Origin: Vibrio hangzhouensis
Lineage (GTDB): Bacteria > Pseudomonadota > Gammaproteobacteria > Enterobacterales > Vibrionaceae
DNA length: 64,000 bases
Reading direction: 5' to 3'
Assembly (NCBI RefSeq): GCF_900107935.1
Contig: NZ_FNVG01000010.1
Span: forward strand, 107,220-171,219
Shown piece after piece: positions 44,802 to 54,750 of the stretch; position 1 is the first letter of the stretch; each line of letters opens with the position of its first letter. The notes beneath the pieces were generated by a model. The model searched no databases. It was given only the letters and a program-made list of their open reading frames with translations, and was not told where the DNA came from. The translations under genes and the position numbers were made by a program.

Positions 44802-45608
44802 TTATTGAGAATCAATAAAGTGGATTTCTGGTCTGCCAGCGTGGTTAAAACACCGGTGAACCACAAGGTTCAGTGTGAGGGTGATGGAAATAGTCATCAT
44901 CACAAAAATGGCTATCATGATTATGAGCTGATACTTAATGGCGATAATTGGATTGGTTCCCCCCAGAATCTGACCTGTCATCATACCTGGCAGCGAAACC
45001 AGACCCGTGGTCGCCATGGTCGCGAGAATGGGAGCAAGCGACTTCTGCAATGCCACCCGGACAAACGGTAGCGTAGCGAATGGGATAGGGGCTCCAAGGG
45101 AAATAGAGGCTTCATATTCGCTCCAACGGCTTTCTAGTGAACCAAAGAAGTTTTGCAGTGCCACGATGTTGCCGCTCAGACTGTTACCTAAGAGCATCCC
45201 CGACAGAGGAATTACGTATTGCGCGCTGTAGAACGGATTAGGTTGAATGATAGCCAGGCAGAGTAATGCTATGACTGGAAACAGCCCAATCGCTAAACCT
45301 AACCCTACATACCCCATGAGTGGTCTTTTCGGTAACTTTGCTTTGCCAACAATCGCATTTGCCCCGACCAGAATCATGACCATCAACCACAGTAGGTTGA
45401 CAACTAAGCTATTCAGATAAAACAAATATTCCAGATACAAACCCACAAGCGCTAACTGTAGGGTCATTCGTATCAGACCAACTACGGCATCACGCCCCAG
45501 AGCAAGTTTGTAACGGGCGTTAATGGCGAATGGGATACAAAGTGTGGATGCGAACAACAGTATTTGCCACCAACTGATATCTACGGCTTGCTGCATGAAC
45601 CTGGCCAT
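44802..45608 (-). CDS. fetB: FetB/YbbM-type ABC transporter permease
   Basis: Polytopic membrane protein, 268 residues, of the FetB (YbbM/UPF0014) family, with about seven helices and the signature GNSLSGNIVALQNFFGSLES followed by EYEASISLGA and LVSLPGMMTGQILGGTNP. In E. coli FetAB exports iron and protects against oxidative stress. The ATPase subunit FetA, normally encoded next to it, is absent: upstream is a 417-bp gap and then torE on the other strand. The GTG/ATG start is not certain; an ATG four codons on (45596) has a weak AGG. Confidence 0.82.
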   Translation of the reverse strand: MARFMQQAVDISWWQILLFASTLCIPFAINARYKLALGRDAVVGLIRMTLQLALVGLYLEYLFYLNSLVVNLLWLMVMILVGANAIVGKAKLPKRPLMGYVGLGLAIGLFPVIALLCLAIIQPNPFYSAQYVIPLSGMLLGNSLSGNIVALQNFFGSLESRWSEYEASISLGAPIPFATLPFVRVALQKSLAPILATMATTGLVSLPGMMTGQILGGTNPIIAIKYQLIIMIAIFVMMTISITLTLNLVVHRCFNHAGRPEIHFIDSQ

Positions 45609-45783
45609 TGTTGAGAACGATAGGTCGTTAAATAGTACTGAATTCCCAGTTGGTTATCACTCTCTTTTGCCATGAAAAAAGATACAAGAAATTAACATTC
45701 AGAGGAGGATTGAGATCGGAAACACTGTCATATTGGTGTTTTTTGACCTTACTCGAAAGGGCTAAAGTTGCAAATTTGTTGCG

Positions 45784-45840
45784 TCGTTCACATACTTATA
45801 ACTGTATTAATTTTTCATATCTGTTCATAAAATTTCACAT
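45784..45840 (+). promoter_or_regulatory. Tandem tor-box-like decamers before torECA
   Basis: The 417-bp gap 45609-46025 holds decamers resembling the E. coli TorR box CTGTTCATAT: TCGTTCACAT (45784), TTTTTCATAT (45811), CTGTTCATAA (45821) and AATTTCACAT (45831). The last three are head-to-tail at 10-bp spacing. No other gene is supported in the gap; a 66-codon frame at 45650 has no ribosome-binding site. The torE promoter is expected in the downstream 180 bp. Confidence 0.5.
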
Positions 45841-46025
45841 AGATTTTTAATTAAATACAACTCGGGATGAACTCAAAAAACTGTTGATTAGTAAGGGTTG
45901 AGTGACCGGAATTGATTGAACCACACGGTTAGTATGGTTTAGCATTTTTCAATAGATACTTTAAATAATTGAGTTGCAAAACATCGTAACTCGCAAACTG
46001 TACACGATACAAAATAGGCAAATGT

Positions 46026-46202
46026 ATGAGTGATGTTAACAAAGTTGAGAGTGCTGAAAAGCATGGCATGGAGTGGAAGTCCTTTTTCTTCATCTGTGCC
46101 GTTTTCTTCCCTCTTTTGAGTGTAGCCATCGTTGGTGGTTACGGATTTATCGTTTGGATGCTTCAAATCTTTGTATTTGGTCCTCCTGGTGTTCACGGCT
46201 AA
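46026..46202 (+). CDS. torE: TorE, TMAO reductase system membrane protein
   Basis: 58-residue NapE/TorE-family membrane protein. It has a charged N-terminus (MSDVNKVESAEKHGMEWKS), one helix (SFFFICAVFFPLLSVAIVGG), then YGFIVWMLQIFVFGPPG, the family's conserved end. Function is not established, but torE begins torECA operons in Vibrio and Shewanella. AGG lies 8 bp before the ATG. The next gene starts 44 bp on. It is short and easily missed by gene finders with a length cut-off. Confidence 0.85.
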   Translation: MSDVNKVESAEKHGMEWKSFFFICAVFFPLLSVAIVGGYGFIVWMLQIFVFGPPGVHG

Positions 46203-46246
46203 TTGCATAGCCTATTTATCAATCACGATATTCAAGAGAGTTAGTC

Positions 46247-47428
46247 ATGAAATCCTTTTTTATCAAACTTTGGCGCACCATCAGCCGTCCAGCCGTTCAT
46301 ATCAGCCTGGGCGTACTGACTGCGGGTGGTTTTATCGCTGGTGTTATTTTCTGGGGTGGTTTTAACACGGCACTAGAAGCCACTAACACCGAAGAGTTCT
46401 GCATCAGTTGTCACACCATGCGTGATAACGTCTACGTCGAACTGCAAGAAACTGTTCACTGGAAAAACCATTCGGGTGTTCGTGCAACATGCCCGGATTG
46501 CCACGTTCCTCATAACTGGACCGACAAAATCGCTCGTAAGATGCAGGCTTCCAAAGAGGTGTTCGCGCAGGTCTTTGGTGATCTGGATACACCAGAAAAA
46601 TTTGAAGCTCGTCGCTTTGAACTGGCTCGCCACGAGTGGGACCGCTTTTCTGCGAACAAATCACTAGAATGTAAAAACTGCCACAACTATGAGTCGATGG
46701 ACTTTGAGCAGATGTCTCCGACCGCTCGTATTCAAATGAAGTCTGCTGCTGAACGCGACCAGAGCTGTGTCGACTGTCACAAAGGTATCGCACACAATCT
46801 TCCTAAAGATATGGAAAGAGCCAGCGGTATTGTGGGTGACCTTGAGCAAGTCGCTAACAGTACTTCTTACTCAAAAGACTCGACGGTTGTGTCTATTCGT
46901 CATCTACCTCTGTATACCGATGAATCGGCTGCCACAGAAGCAGGTCTGCTAAGTCCGGCAAGTAAAGTTAAGATTCTGGATGTGAAGGGCGATATGATCA
47001 AAGTTGAAATTGATGGCTGGCGCAAAGCAAAAGGCTTTGGCCGCGTAATCCAGGAAGACTTTGGTAAAAATATCTCAACGGCAATCCTGACTCGTGAAGT
47101 GTCGCAAAGCAGTGATGTACATGTGGGTGCGAAGAAAGAAGATGAGCTAACGGGCTTGCCTTGGGAAGAAGTGGCTGTAGATCTATGGATGAAACAAGAA
47201 TCTATGGTGTCAGACTTTACTCCAATTTGGAACGCAGCGGGTGAAGCGTATCAAACCAATTGTTCGACCTGTCACACTCAGCCAGACGTTGCACACTTCA
47301 GTGCTAACGGTTGGGTAGGCATGCTAGACGGTATGATCGCATTCGTGAACTTCGACACAGATACAGAAGCTCTTGTACTTAAGTATCTTCAGAAGCACTC
47401 TTCAGATTACGCTGAAGGTCACCATTAA
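46247..47428 (+). CDS. torC: Pentaheme c-type cytochrome TorC
   Basis: Membrane-anchored NapC/NirT-family cytochrome, 393 residues, carrying electrons from the quinol pool to TorA. One N-terminal helix ([20 protein letters not shown]) anchors it, followed by four heme motifs in the NapC domain (CISCH, CPDCH, CKNCH, CVDCH). The C-terminal domain adds the fifth (CSTCH near residue 345), as in E. coli TorC. It starts 44 bp after torE and ends 23 bp before torA. Confidence 0.95.
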   Translation: MKSFFIKLWRTISRPAVHISLGVLTAGGFIAGVIFWGGFNTALEATNTEEFCISCHTMRDNVYVELQETVHWKNHSGVRATCPDCHVPHNWTDKIARKMQASKEVFAQVFGDLDTPEKFEARRFELARHEWDRFSANKSLECKNCHNYESMDFEQMSPTARIQMKSAAERDQSCVDCHKGIAHNLPKDMERASGIVGDLEQVANSTSYSKDSTVVSIRHLPLYTDESAATEAGLLSPASKVKILDVKGDMIKVEIDGWRKAKGFGRVIQEDFGKNISTAILTREVSQSSDVHVGAKKEDELTGLPWEEVAVDLWMKQESMVSDFTPIWNAAGEAYQTNCSTCHTQPDVAHFSANGWVGMLDGMIAFVNFDTDTEALVLKYLQKHSSDYAEGHH

Positions 47429-47451
47429 TAGACGTCAATTGGAGTAATAAA

Positions 47452-49914
47452 ATGGCAATTACAAGAAGAAGCTTCCTTAAAGGCGTTGCGGGCTCAAGTG
47501 CAGCAACACTGATTGGTCCGAGTTTGCTCGCTTCAGCGTCTGCGAGTGCAGCGGAGACGGACGGTACCTGGAAAACATCTGGCTCTCACTGGGGCGCATT
47601 TCGCGCCCGTGTTTGGGGGGGGAAAGTTCAGGAAATCAAACCTCTTGACGTAGACAAATACCCAACGGATATGCTCAATGGCATCAAAGGGATTATCTAC
47701 AGCCCGTCTCGTGTACGTTACCCAATGGTTCGTCTGGACTGGCTGAAAAAGCACAAGTATGCACCGGAAACCCGTGGTAACAACCGTTTTGTTCGCGTGA
47801 CCTGGGATGAAGCTCTGGATTTGTTCTATCGTGAGTTGGAACGTGTTCAGAAAGATTATGGTCCATGGGCTTTGCACACGGGGCAAACAGGTTGGCGCCA
47901 AACAGGGCAGTTCCACAGTTGTACTAACCACATGATGCGTGCCATGGGTCTTCATGGTTATTCGGTGAAGAAAGTTGGTGACTATTCAACAGGTGCTGGC
48001 CAAACCATTCTTCCTTATGTTCTTGGTTCTACGGAAGTTTACGCGCAGGGCACCTCTTGGGAACTGATCCTGGAAAACAGTGACAACATCATTCTTTGGG
48101 CAAATGATCCAGTGAAAAACCTGCAGGTTGGCTGGACGTGTGAAACTCACGAGTCATTTGCGTATCTGGAGCAATTAAAAGAGAAAGTAGCGAAGAAAGA
48201 AATCAACGTTATTTCTGTTGATCCAGTGAAGAACAAAACTCAGCGCTATCTTGAGAATGATCACCTGTATGTGAATCCTCAAACTGACGTGGCATTCATG
48301 CTGGGTCTGGCTCACACCATGTACAACGAAGATCTTTACGATAAGAAGTTCATTGACACGTACTGTCTGGGCTTTGAAGACTTCATCAAGTACGTTCAGG
48401 GTGAGACAAAAGATAAAGTAGAAAAAACCCCAGAGTGGGCGGCAGAAATCTGTGGTGTATCAGCGGATCAGATCCGTGAGTTTGCTCGAATGTTGGTCAA
48501 AGGACGCACACAGTTACTGTTCGGCTGGTGTGTACAGCGTCAGGAGCACGGCGAACAACCATACTGGATGGGGGCGGTTATCGCTGCCATGATAGGTCAA
48601 ATTGGTTTGCCTGGTGGAGGGGTGTCCTATGGCCACCACTACTCTGGTATCGGTGTACCTTCAACAGGTTTTGCAGCGCCAGGTTCGTTCCCGCTGAACA
48701 TCGATCAGGGTCAAACGCCAAAGCACACGAACCAGGATTTCAATGGCTATAGTCGCGTTATTCCAGTGGCGCGTTGGGTAGACAGTCTGTTAGAACCAGG
48801 CAAGAAGATTAACTCTAACGGTTCAGTGGTAACCCTGCCAGACCTCAAGATGATGGTATTCAGTGGTAACAACCCCTGGCACCACCATCAGGATCGCAAC
48901 CGAATGAAGAAGGCGTTCCAAAATCTGCATACCGTGGTATCGATTGATTTTGCCTGGACGGCGACATGTCGTTTCTCAGACATTGTACTGCCTGCCTGTA
49001 CACAGTGGGAGCGAAACGATATCGATGGTTACGGTGCGTATTCAGGTCGTGGCTTGATTGCGATGCACAAACTGGTTGATCCTCTGTTCCAGTCTAAAAC
49101 GGACTTTGACATCATGACCGGACTAACTGCTCGTTGGGGTCGTTCAGATGATTATACCCGTGGTATGACGGAAATGGAGTGGGTGAAATCGCTGTACAAT
49201 AACTGTAAAGATGCCAATAAAGGTAACTTTGAACTTCCTGAGTTTGAAGAGTTCTGGGAGAAAGGTTTCCTTGACTTTGGTACCGGTAAACCATGGGTAA
49301 GACACGCCGCATTCCGTGAAGACCCAGAGATCAATGCGCTGGGTACACCGTCCGGCTTCATTGAAATCACCAGTCGTACGATTGGCAACATGGGCTACGA
49401 ACATTGTCAAGAACACCCAATGTGGTTTGAAAAGTCTGAGCGTTCACATGGTGGACCAGGGTCTGATAAACACCCGTACTGGTTGCAATCTTGCCACCCT
49501 GATAAGCGTCTGCACTCTCAGATGTGTGAATCAGAAGAGTTCCGGGCGACGTACGCAGTACAAGGCCGTGAGCCTGTGTACATCAACCCTCAGGATGCTA
49601 AAGCAAAAGGTATCAATGATGGTGATCTAGTGCGTGTCTTCAACGATCGTGGGCAATTGCTTGCGGGCGCGGTAGTGACAGACAGTTACGCGCCTGGTGT
49701 GGTTCGCATCGAAGAAGGTGCCTGGTATGGACCTCTTAACGAGAAAATTGGTGCACTTGACACCTATGGCGATCCAAACACATTGACTCAAGATATTCCA
49801 TCGTCTGAGTTGGCACAGGCTACGTCTGCGAATACATGTTTGGTGAACTTTGAGAAATTTACCGGCAAAGTACCACCTGTGACCTCATTCGGTGGCCCAA
49901 TCGAAGTGGTATAA
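47452..49914 (+). CDS. torA: Trimethylamine-N-oxide reductase TorA
   Basis: Periplasmic molybdenum enzyme of 820 residues (E. coli 848) reducing TMAO to trimethylamine as the last step of anaerobic respiration. The Tat signal (TRRSFLKG) is followed by an Ala/Ser-rich cleavage region (LLASASASA), so the folded enzyme crosses by the Tat pathway. The bis-MGD domains include YSTGAGQT with the likely Mo-ligand Ser, and [21 protein letters not shown] TorD chaperone gene is not present in the window. GGAG lies before the ATG. Confidence 0.96.
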   Translation: MAITRRSFLKGVAGSSAATLIGPSLLASASASAAETDGTWKTSGSHWGAFRARVWGGKVQEIKPLDVDKYPTDMLNGIKGIIYSPSRVRYPMVRLDWLKKHKYAPETRGNNRFVRVTWDEALDLFYRELERVQKDYGPWALHTGQTGWRQTGQFHSCTNHMMRAMGLHGYSVKKVGDYSTGAGQTILPYVLGSTEVYAQGTSWELILENSDNIILWANDPVKNLQVGWTCETHESFAYLEQLKEKVAKKEINVISVDPVKNKTQRYLENDHLYVNPQTDVAFMLGLAHTMYNEDLYDKKFIDTYCLGFEDFIKYVQGETKDKVEKTPEWAAEICGVSADQIREFARMLVKGRTQLLFGWCVQRQEHGEQPYWMGAVIAAMIGQIGLPGGGVSYGHHYSGIGVPSTGFAAPGSFPLNIDQGQTPKHTNQDFNGYSRVIPVARWVDSLLEPGKKINSNGSVVTLPDLKMMVFSGNNPWHHHQDRNRMKKAFQNLHTVVSIDFAWTATCRFSDIVLPACTQWERNDIDGYGAYSGRGLIAMHKLVDPLFQSKTDFDIMTGLTARWGRSDDYTRGMTEMEWVKSLYNNCKDANKGNFELPEFEEFWEKGFLDFGTGKPWVRHAAFREDPEINALGTPSGFIEITSRTIGNMGYEHCQEHPMWFEKSERSHGGPGSDKHPYWLQSCHPDKRLHSQMCESEEFRATYAVQGREPVYINPQDAKAKGINDGDLVRVFNDRGQLLAGAVVTDSYAPGVVRIEEGAWYGPLNEKIGALDTYGDPNTLTQDIPSSELAQATSANTCLVNFEKFTGKVPPVTSFGGPIEVV

Positions 49915-49952
49915 TTTCCAAGTACTTACTCATAGTTTTAACTAGTACACAA

Positions 49953-49981
49953 AACCCATCCATAAGGATGGGTTTTTTTTT
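49953..49981 (+). terminator. Terminator after torA
   Basis: AACCCATCC and GGATGGGTT form a 9-bp stem with loop ATAA, followed by a long T-run. Confidence 0.92.
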
Positions 49982-50031
49982 ACCTAACAATATACTCATT
50001 AGGTAACTTCCCCAAAAATGGTCGAGGAATT

Positions 50032-51783
50032 ATGACCGAATATATTCCGATTTCTTCAGAGTTAGACGCACTGGCCATCAACTCTGATATCAAAGTCTCT
50101 CTACAAGGCAAAGAGCTCAGTTTTGAATATGTGAGCCTTCATTTTGAGCCGCTACCCTCGCGCACCGCACTGGTTCAGTTTGAAAATCAAGTAGAGTCGG
50201 GTGCTTATGTTTTAGGTGACGGTTTCCAGATGTTGTGTCAAACGGCTGGTAAATTGGGTAGCTTCATTGATGTGGGTCGTTGCCCGGACAATAACAGCAG
50301 TTACCGGATCTACCCAGAGGATGCCCCTCGTCGATTCTATAACTACCTGGTTGTCGAGCAGTCGACCGGATTTCATCTTTATGGTTTTACATCTTGTCAC
50401 CGCTTTGCCGGCTACTTCGAATTACAGCACCGCAGCAATGGTGTTGATATTGTTGCGTTTATCGATGGTGAGTCCAGTGAACCGCAGCACTGGGAAACCA
50501 GTCAATTGGAGTCGCTAACCGTCTTACACGGCGACAGCCTTGAATCGGTCTACAATGAGTACGCCAACCTGATCTCCAACCATCATCCAAACCGAATCGG
50601 AGTGTCTGGAGATACACCAATCGGTTGGTGTTCCTGGTATGCTTATTACGCAGACGTTACTAGACAAAACGTGATGGAAAACGTCAAAGTGATGGAGGAG
50701 AAACTGTTCGATTTAGAATGGGTATTGCTCGATGATGGTTATCAGGCATTTATGGGCGATTGGTTAACGCCATCCGATAAGTTTGAAGGAGGCGTCAAGT
50801 CGTTGATTGCCGATATCAGGGCGAAAGGGAAAAAACCGGCCATCTGGATGGCACCATTTATTGCTCAAGCTGAATCGGAGGTATTTCGAAACCATCCCGA
50901 CTGGTTCCTGCGTCATGAGTCCGGAGAGTTGCTTAAAGCCGAGGATGTCACCTACGGCGGTTGGCGTTGTACGCCATGGTACATTCTCGACGCGTCTCAC
51001 CCAGAAGTTCAGGCGCACCTATGCGATGTTGTCAGAACCATGCGTGAGGAATGGGGGGTAGAATTATTCAAGCTTGATGCGAATTACTGGGGAACGCTGA
51101 AAGGTAAACGCTATCAGCAAGGTGTCACGGGAGTAGAGGCTTATCGCTTGGGAATGGCGGCGATTAATGAAGGGGCAGGGGGAGCCCTCATTCTGGGTTG
51201 CAATGCACCTATGTGGCCATCGCTGGGTTTAGTGGATGCGATGCGGGTTTCAGATGACGTAGAACGCCAGTCCGATCGCTTTGAACAGATAGCAAAAGAA
51301 ACTTTCTATCGCAGTTGGCAACATCAGCGAATCTGGCTGATAGACCCTGACTGTGCGACGTTTACTTCATTGCCGAATCAGGGAACTGATAGAGCAAGTT
51401 ATGAGTTTCATCGGAATGCCTTGTTGGCAAGCGGCGGGTTACTGCTATCGGGAGATCCGCTACCCGAGTTGACGCCCTTCGCAGAAGAAACGCTGGCCAG
51501 ATTAGTATCCCGTCAACGTCATACCACGCGTGCGTCGATCTTTACTTCGCTCTCGATGAATCACGCAACGTTAAAGTTGTCTGAGGAGCGTCGATTGCAC
51601 TGTTTGTTCCACTACAACGACGATGTCAGTGAATACACCCTGACGACGGAATACCCCTGCGATTGGTTTGATTACTGGAGTGGTGAGAAGCTGAACCAGG
51701 ATCCAATACAGATCCTGCTGGTTCCGGTTAATCCAGGCCTTGATAGCCGGGCCATTGTGTCAGTCATTCACATTCCGAACTAG
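50032..51783 (+). CDS. GH36-type alpha-galactosidase
   Basis: Cytoplasmic glycoside hydrolase, 583 residues, hydrolysing alpha-galactosides such as melibiose or raffinose-type sugars. The N-terminal beta-sandwich is short; the (beta/alpha)8 core has IGWCSWYAYYADVT, LEWVLLDDGYQ and the nucleophile Asp in LFKLDANYWG. The acid/base is RVSDDVE. No signal peptide is seen. It has no adjacent sugar transporter, galactose genes or repressor, so it stands alone. The convergent metal-transporter gene ends 6 bp later, with no clear terminator between. Confidence 0.88.
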   Translation: MTEYIPISSELDALAINSDIKVSLQGKELSFEYVSLHFEPLPSRTALVQFENQVESGAYVLGDGFQMLCQTAGKLGSFIDVGRCPDNNSSYRIYPEDAPRRFYNYLVVEQSTGFHLYGFTSCHRFAGYFELQHRSNGVDIVAFIDGESSEPQHWETSQLESLTVLHGDSLESVYNEYANLISNHHPNRIGVSGDTPIGWCSWYAYYADVTRQNVMENVKVMEEKLFDLEWVLLDDGYQAFMGDWLTPSDKFEGGVKSLIADIRAKGKKPAIWMAPFIAQAESEVFRNHPDWFLRHESGELLKAEDVTYGGWRCTPWYILDASHPEVQAHLCDVVRTMREEWGVELFKLDANYWGTLKGKRYQQGVTGVEAYRLGMAAINEGAGGALILGCNAPMWPSLGLVDAMRVSDDVERQSDRFEQIAKETFYRSWQHQRIWLIDPDCATFTSLPNQGTDRASYEFHRNALLASGGLLLSGDPLPELTPFAEETLARLVSRQRHTTRASIFTSLSMNHATLKLSEERRLHCLFHYNDDVSEYTLTTEYPCDWFDYWSGEKLNQDPIQILLVPVNPGLDSRAIVSVIHIPN

Positions 51784-51789
51784 CTCCAA

Positions 51790-53016
51790 TCACAGTTCGA
51801 ACAACCAATAGTACCCGTAGCCAACAACAAGCGCGGGGACGGCCGAATAAAAGGTCGCCGCAATGGCGGCCTTAGGCGCTAGTGCAATGGCTGGAAACAG
51901 AGCATCACCATCATTGGAGATAGCATTGGCGATCTGACCGGACATGGGTACAGACCCAGTAAGGTAAAGTCCGGTTATCAGGATTTGTGGGCCGCAGCCG
52001 GGTAATAGGCCGACGACCATTCCAATCAGGGGCATGTAAGGGCCGTATCCCGATAAGGCTCTGGCTAGGTCGATGTCTGCGAAAAGGAACAAGAGCTCAA
52101 AAGCCAGAAAGGCGCTAATGACCCATGCACTGACAAAGTGGGTATCCTGAGCCGCTTTCTGGATTGGGTGTGAGTACGAGACTTTGTGGCCTTCTGCGAC
52201 CGTTTTTTGATGGCCTTTGATCTCATTGGTGCAAGCCCATAGGCACATCATTACTACTGATAGTATTGCACCTAACCACTCAATACCGTGCTCAGGCAGT
52301 CTGAGCTGTTCATTGACGTCAATTTGCAGAGATAGAGTAATTGAGACAAATAGTGCAGGAGCTATCAACCACTTCCAAAACTGACCCTGTAAGTTCATGG
52401 CGACCTGTTGGTTTGTAGAAGGTGTCTGAGAACTATCACACGGGCAAGCATTAAGGGAGCGGTGAGGCAGATCTTTCTGTATGCCTGATGTTGGACGAAG
52501 AAAGTCAGCACAGTGAAGATGATTGACCAGAAATCCCGTCAGAATACCGACAACGACTCCCAGCAAGACTAGGCCAATTCCAACATTGGGTTTGCTGGCA
52601 AGAATAACAAAGGCCGCGTCGCCCATCGTCGCAGTCAGCACGGCAACCACAGAGCCAAAGCCTACCCGACCTGTGACAAATTGAGTGGTGACGATGATGG
52701 CGCCACCACAACCAGGTAAGGCACCCAGCAGGGATGAGAAAACCACTTGGTGATGAGGAGAGTGATGGTATAACTCGACCAACCGATTTGGGCTGGAAAA
52801 TAGCCGGGCAATCAGATGGTAAAGGATTAATGTGAACGCTACGTAGCAAGAGACAGCCCAGAATGCGTCGGAAAGGGCGTGTACCGCAGTTTCTCTTGTG
52901 TCGTTTGCGACCAGTAACGTCAACATGACTACGGGCAAAAGCATGCGCTTATGTCTTGGTGTGAAAGGCTCCAGTTTCAACCCATTGAGCAAAGGAAATT
53001 TTTTAACGAATTGCAT
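51790..53016 (-). CDS. Putative 10-TM heavy-metal (manganese-type) transporter
   Basis: Polytopic inner-membrane protein of about 408 residues. It has two related blocks, each with a GxLPGCGxxI motif (SLLGALPGCGGAIIV near 140 and VGLLPGCGPQILI near 340) and GDAAF / NDGDALFPAIALAP. These match the PF11449-type putative heavy-metal exporter family. The ATG at 53016 is chosen; a longer frame from 53130 would translate the two Fur boxes and is unlikely. Fur boxes upstream predict iron (or Mn) control; the substrate and direction of transport are not known. Confidence 0.78.
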   Translation of the reverse strand: MQFVKKFPLLNGLKLEPFTPRHKRMLLPVVMLTLLVANDTRETAVHALSDAFWAVSCYVAFTLILYHLIARLFSSPNRLVELYHHSPHHQVVFSSLLGALPGCGGAIIVTTQFVTGRVGFGSVVAVLTATMGDAAFVILASKPNVGIGLVLLGVVVGILTGFLVNHLHCADFLRPTSGIQKDLPHRSLNACPCDSSQTPSTNQQVAMNLQGQFWKWLIAPALFVSITLSLQIDVNEQLRLPEHGIEWLGAILSVVMMCLWACTNEIKGHQKTVAEGHKVSYSHPIQKAAQDTHFVSAWVISAFLAFELLFLFADIDLARALSGYGPYMPLIGMVVGLLPGCGPQILITGLYLTGSVPMSGQIANAISNDGDALFPAIALAPKAAIAATFYSAVPALVVGYGYYWLFEL

Positions 53017-53035
53017 AAGTGAAAATGATATCAAA

Positions 53036-53050
53036 TGAGAATTATTATCA
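53036..53050. promoter_or_regulatory. Fur box 1 (upstream of metal transporter)
   Basis: TGAGAAT-T-ATTATCA fits the 7-1-7 Fur palindrome TGATAAT-N-ATTATCA with one mismatch. It begins 20 bp upstream of the transporter ATG. Confidence 0.75.
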
Positions 53051-53063
53051 ACTATAGTTGCAG

Positions 53064-53078
53064 TGATAATGATTATCA
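53064..53078. promoter_or_regulatory. Fur box 2 (perfect 7-1-7 palindrome)
   Basis: TGATAAT-G-ATTATCA is a perfect Fur 7-1-7 palindrome, 14 bp from box 1. The two sites could hold two Fur dimers covering the transporter promoter. The divergent pyrophosphatase gene begins 149 bp away. Confidence 0.85.
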
Positions 53079-53226
53079 ATAACCTTTTTAACGGTGCGTC
53101 TCTCAAGAAATTGACCAAATCGCATATCAATCGATGACAAATTCAGAAATTCAGGTAAAGTATCGTCCCTCGTGAGATGTAAACAGGCGAATACGCCTGA
53201 GTGATCAGAATTAGTTAGGAAGCAAA

Positions 53227-54132
53227 ATGATTTTAGTTGTCGGTCATAAGAACCCAGATAGTGATAGTATTTGTGGTGCACTCGTTGCTGCAGAACTTCT
53301 AAAAGCTCGTGGTCTTGAAGCGAAGCCTGTTCGTCAAGGCGAAATCAACCGTGAAACTCAGCACATCCTTGCAACGGCAGGTGTAGATCAACCAGAACTT
53401 CGCACTAGCGTAGCAGGTGAAAAAGTATGGTTGGTGGATTACACAGACCTTGCACAAGCACCAGATGATATTAATGAAGCCGAAATTCTGGGTATTGTTG
53501 ACCACCACCGTCTGGGTGACGTGATGACGGTTAACCCGCTTGAAGCTTGGATTTGGCCGGTAGGTTGTACTTGTACTATCCTATTTAACCTTTTCAAAAT
53601 GGAACAAGCTGAAATCACGCGTCCACTGGCAGTTCTGATGATGTCGGCAATTCTTTCTGACACGGTCGGTTTTGCATCTCCAACCTGCACTCAAAAAGAC
53701 AAAGATGCAGTTGAGGAGCTGGCGAAGATCGCTGCTGTTGAAGACTTAGATGCATTTATCAAAGATCTTCTGATTGCGAAAACAAACATCGAAGGTCTGT
53801 CTGCAGCAGAGCTTGTTGAAAAAGATCTGAAGGCATACCCATTCAACGGTCGTGACGTTGTAGTTGGTCAGGTTGAGCTTGCGACACTTGAGCAAGTTGA
53901 CGGCATGATCGAAGCGCTAGAAGCTGATCTAACTCGCCGCTGCGAAGAAGAAGGTCTGGCTTTCGCTGCAGTGATGCTAACTGATATCACAACAGCTCAA
54001 ACTCGTCTAATCTACAAAGGTGAGTGGGCTGAGAAGCTGGTTAAGCATGAGAAAGACGGCATGCTTATGATGGAAAATACACTAAGCCGTAAGAAGCAAG
54101 GCTGGCCTTGGCTACAAAACGAGCTCGTGTAA
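53227..54132 (+). CDS. ppaC: Manganese-dependent inorganic pyrophosphatase (family II)
   Basis: Cytoplasmic DHH-family pyrophosphatase, 301 residues, hydrolysing PPi with Mn(II). Metal ligands are VVGHKNPDSDS (His7, Asp11, Asp13) and VDHHRLGD. The C-terminal substrate-binding LSRKKQ is present. Active members of this family need Mn or Co, so its neighbourhood with a Fur-box-controlled metal transporter is notable. AGGAAG lies before the ATG. Monocistronic, ending at a hairpin terminator. Confidence 0.95.
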   Translation: MILVVGHKNPDSDSICGALVAAELLKARGLEAKPVRQGEINRETQHILATAGVDQPELRTSVAGEKVWLVDYTDLAQAPDDINEAEILGIVDHHRLGDVMTVNPLEAWIWPVGCTCTILFNLFKMEQAEITRPLAVLMMSAILSDTVGFASPTCTQKDKDAVEELAKIAAVEDLDAFIKDLLIAKTNIEGLSAAELVEKDLKAYPFNGRDVVVGQVELATLEQVDGMIEALEADLTRRCEEEGLAFAAVMLTDITTAQTRLIYKGEWAEKLVKHEKDGMLMMENTLSRKKQGWPWLQNELV

Positions 54133-54152
54133 TTTTTCACCGAGTCTGACAG

Positions 54153-54198
54153 AGCCCTGGTAACCATGACCAAGCGTCATAGGTGCTGGGGCTTTTTA
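54153..54198 (+). terminator. Terminator after ppaC
   Basis: A long imperfect stem (AGCCCTGGTA-ACC with GGTGCTGGGGCT, about 12 pairs, three of them G-T, one bulge) is followed by TTTTT. Confidence 0.65.
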
Positions 54199-54262
54199 AT
54201 TCCGCTATTCTAGAGTTAAACCTAATCTCTAGAGTTATAAATAAGCAAAAAGGCGCGCTGCA

Positions 54263-54649
54263 ATGGCATTAGAACAACATCAAATTGATGAGATCTCTCG
54301 TTACGATGAAGAGAAGAGACTGAAGTACAGTGTGAAAACTATGGTGCAGGAACGTCAAATCTGGATCCTGACGGACGAGCACGGCTGCGTAATGCTCAAC
54401 ACAGAAGATGAAGATTGTGTCCCGGTATGGCCGCATCAAGAGCTTGCGGAGCAATGGGCTACAGGCGAATGGGATAACTGCAAAGCCGAAGCGATTTCAC
54501 TCAACAAATGGCACAGCCGCTGGACATATGGTCTAGAAGACGATGAGCTTGCGGTTGTTGTGTTCCCAAATCAAAACGAGGAAGGCGTAGTGCTGTTCCC
54601 GGATGAGTTTGATTTTGAGCTTAAAAAGCAGGCTAGTAAATCTCGTTGA
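54263..54649 (+). CDS. DUF2750 domain protein
   Basis: Cytoplasmic acidic protein of 128 residues. The pattern of a helical start, a central VPVWPHQELAEQWATGEWDNCKAE, then SLNKWHSRWTYGLEDDELAVVVFPN matches DUF2750. Function unknown. It lies between the ppaC terminator and a PAP2 gene, each with its own spacing, so it may be monocistronic. Confidence 0.8.
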   Translation: MALEQHQIDEISRYDEEKRLKYSVKTMVQERQIWILTDEHGCVMLNTEDEDCVPVWPHQELAEQWATGEWDNCKAEAISLNKWHSRWTYGLEDDELAVVVFPNQNEEGVVLFPDEFDFELKKQASKSR

Positions 54650-54750
54650 TAACTGGCGTCAATAAACCGTAATCAGATATTTCTCACGGTAGGCAGAAAA
54701 TCAAACATAGGGTAGACTCATCGTCTCTCTTTCTCTGCTTACTGTTTGTT

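Noticed and set aside
44645..44866. 73-codon minus-strand frame over the DnaA-box gap and the fetB end
   Set aside because: It overlaps the fetB 3' end and has no ribosome-binding site.
45650..45850. 66-codon frame upstream of torE
   Set aside because: No ribosome-binding site and unusual composition; it overlaps the tor-box-like decamers, so it is more likely regulatory DNA.
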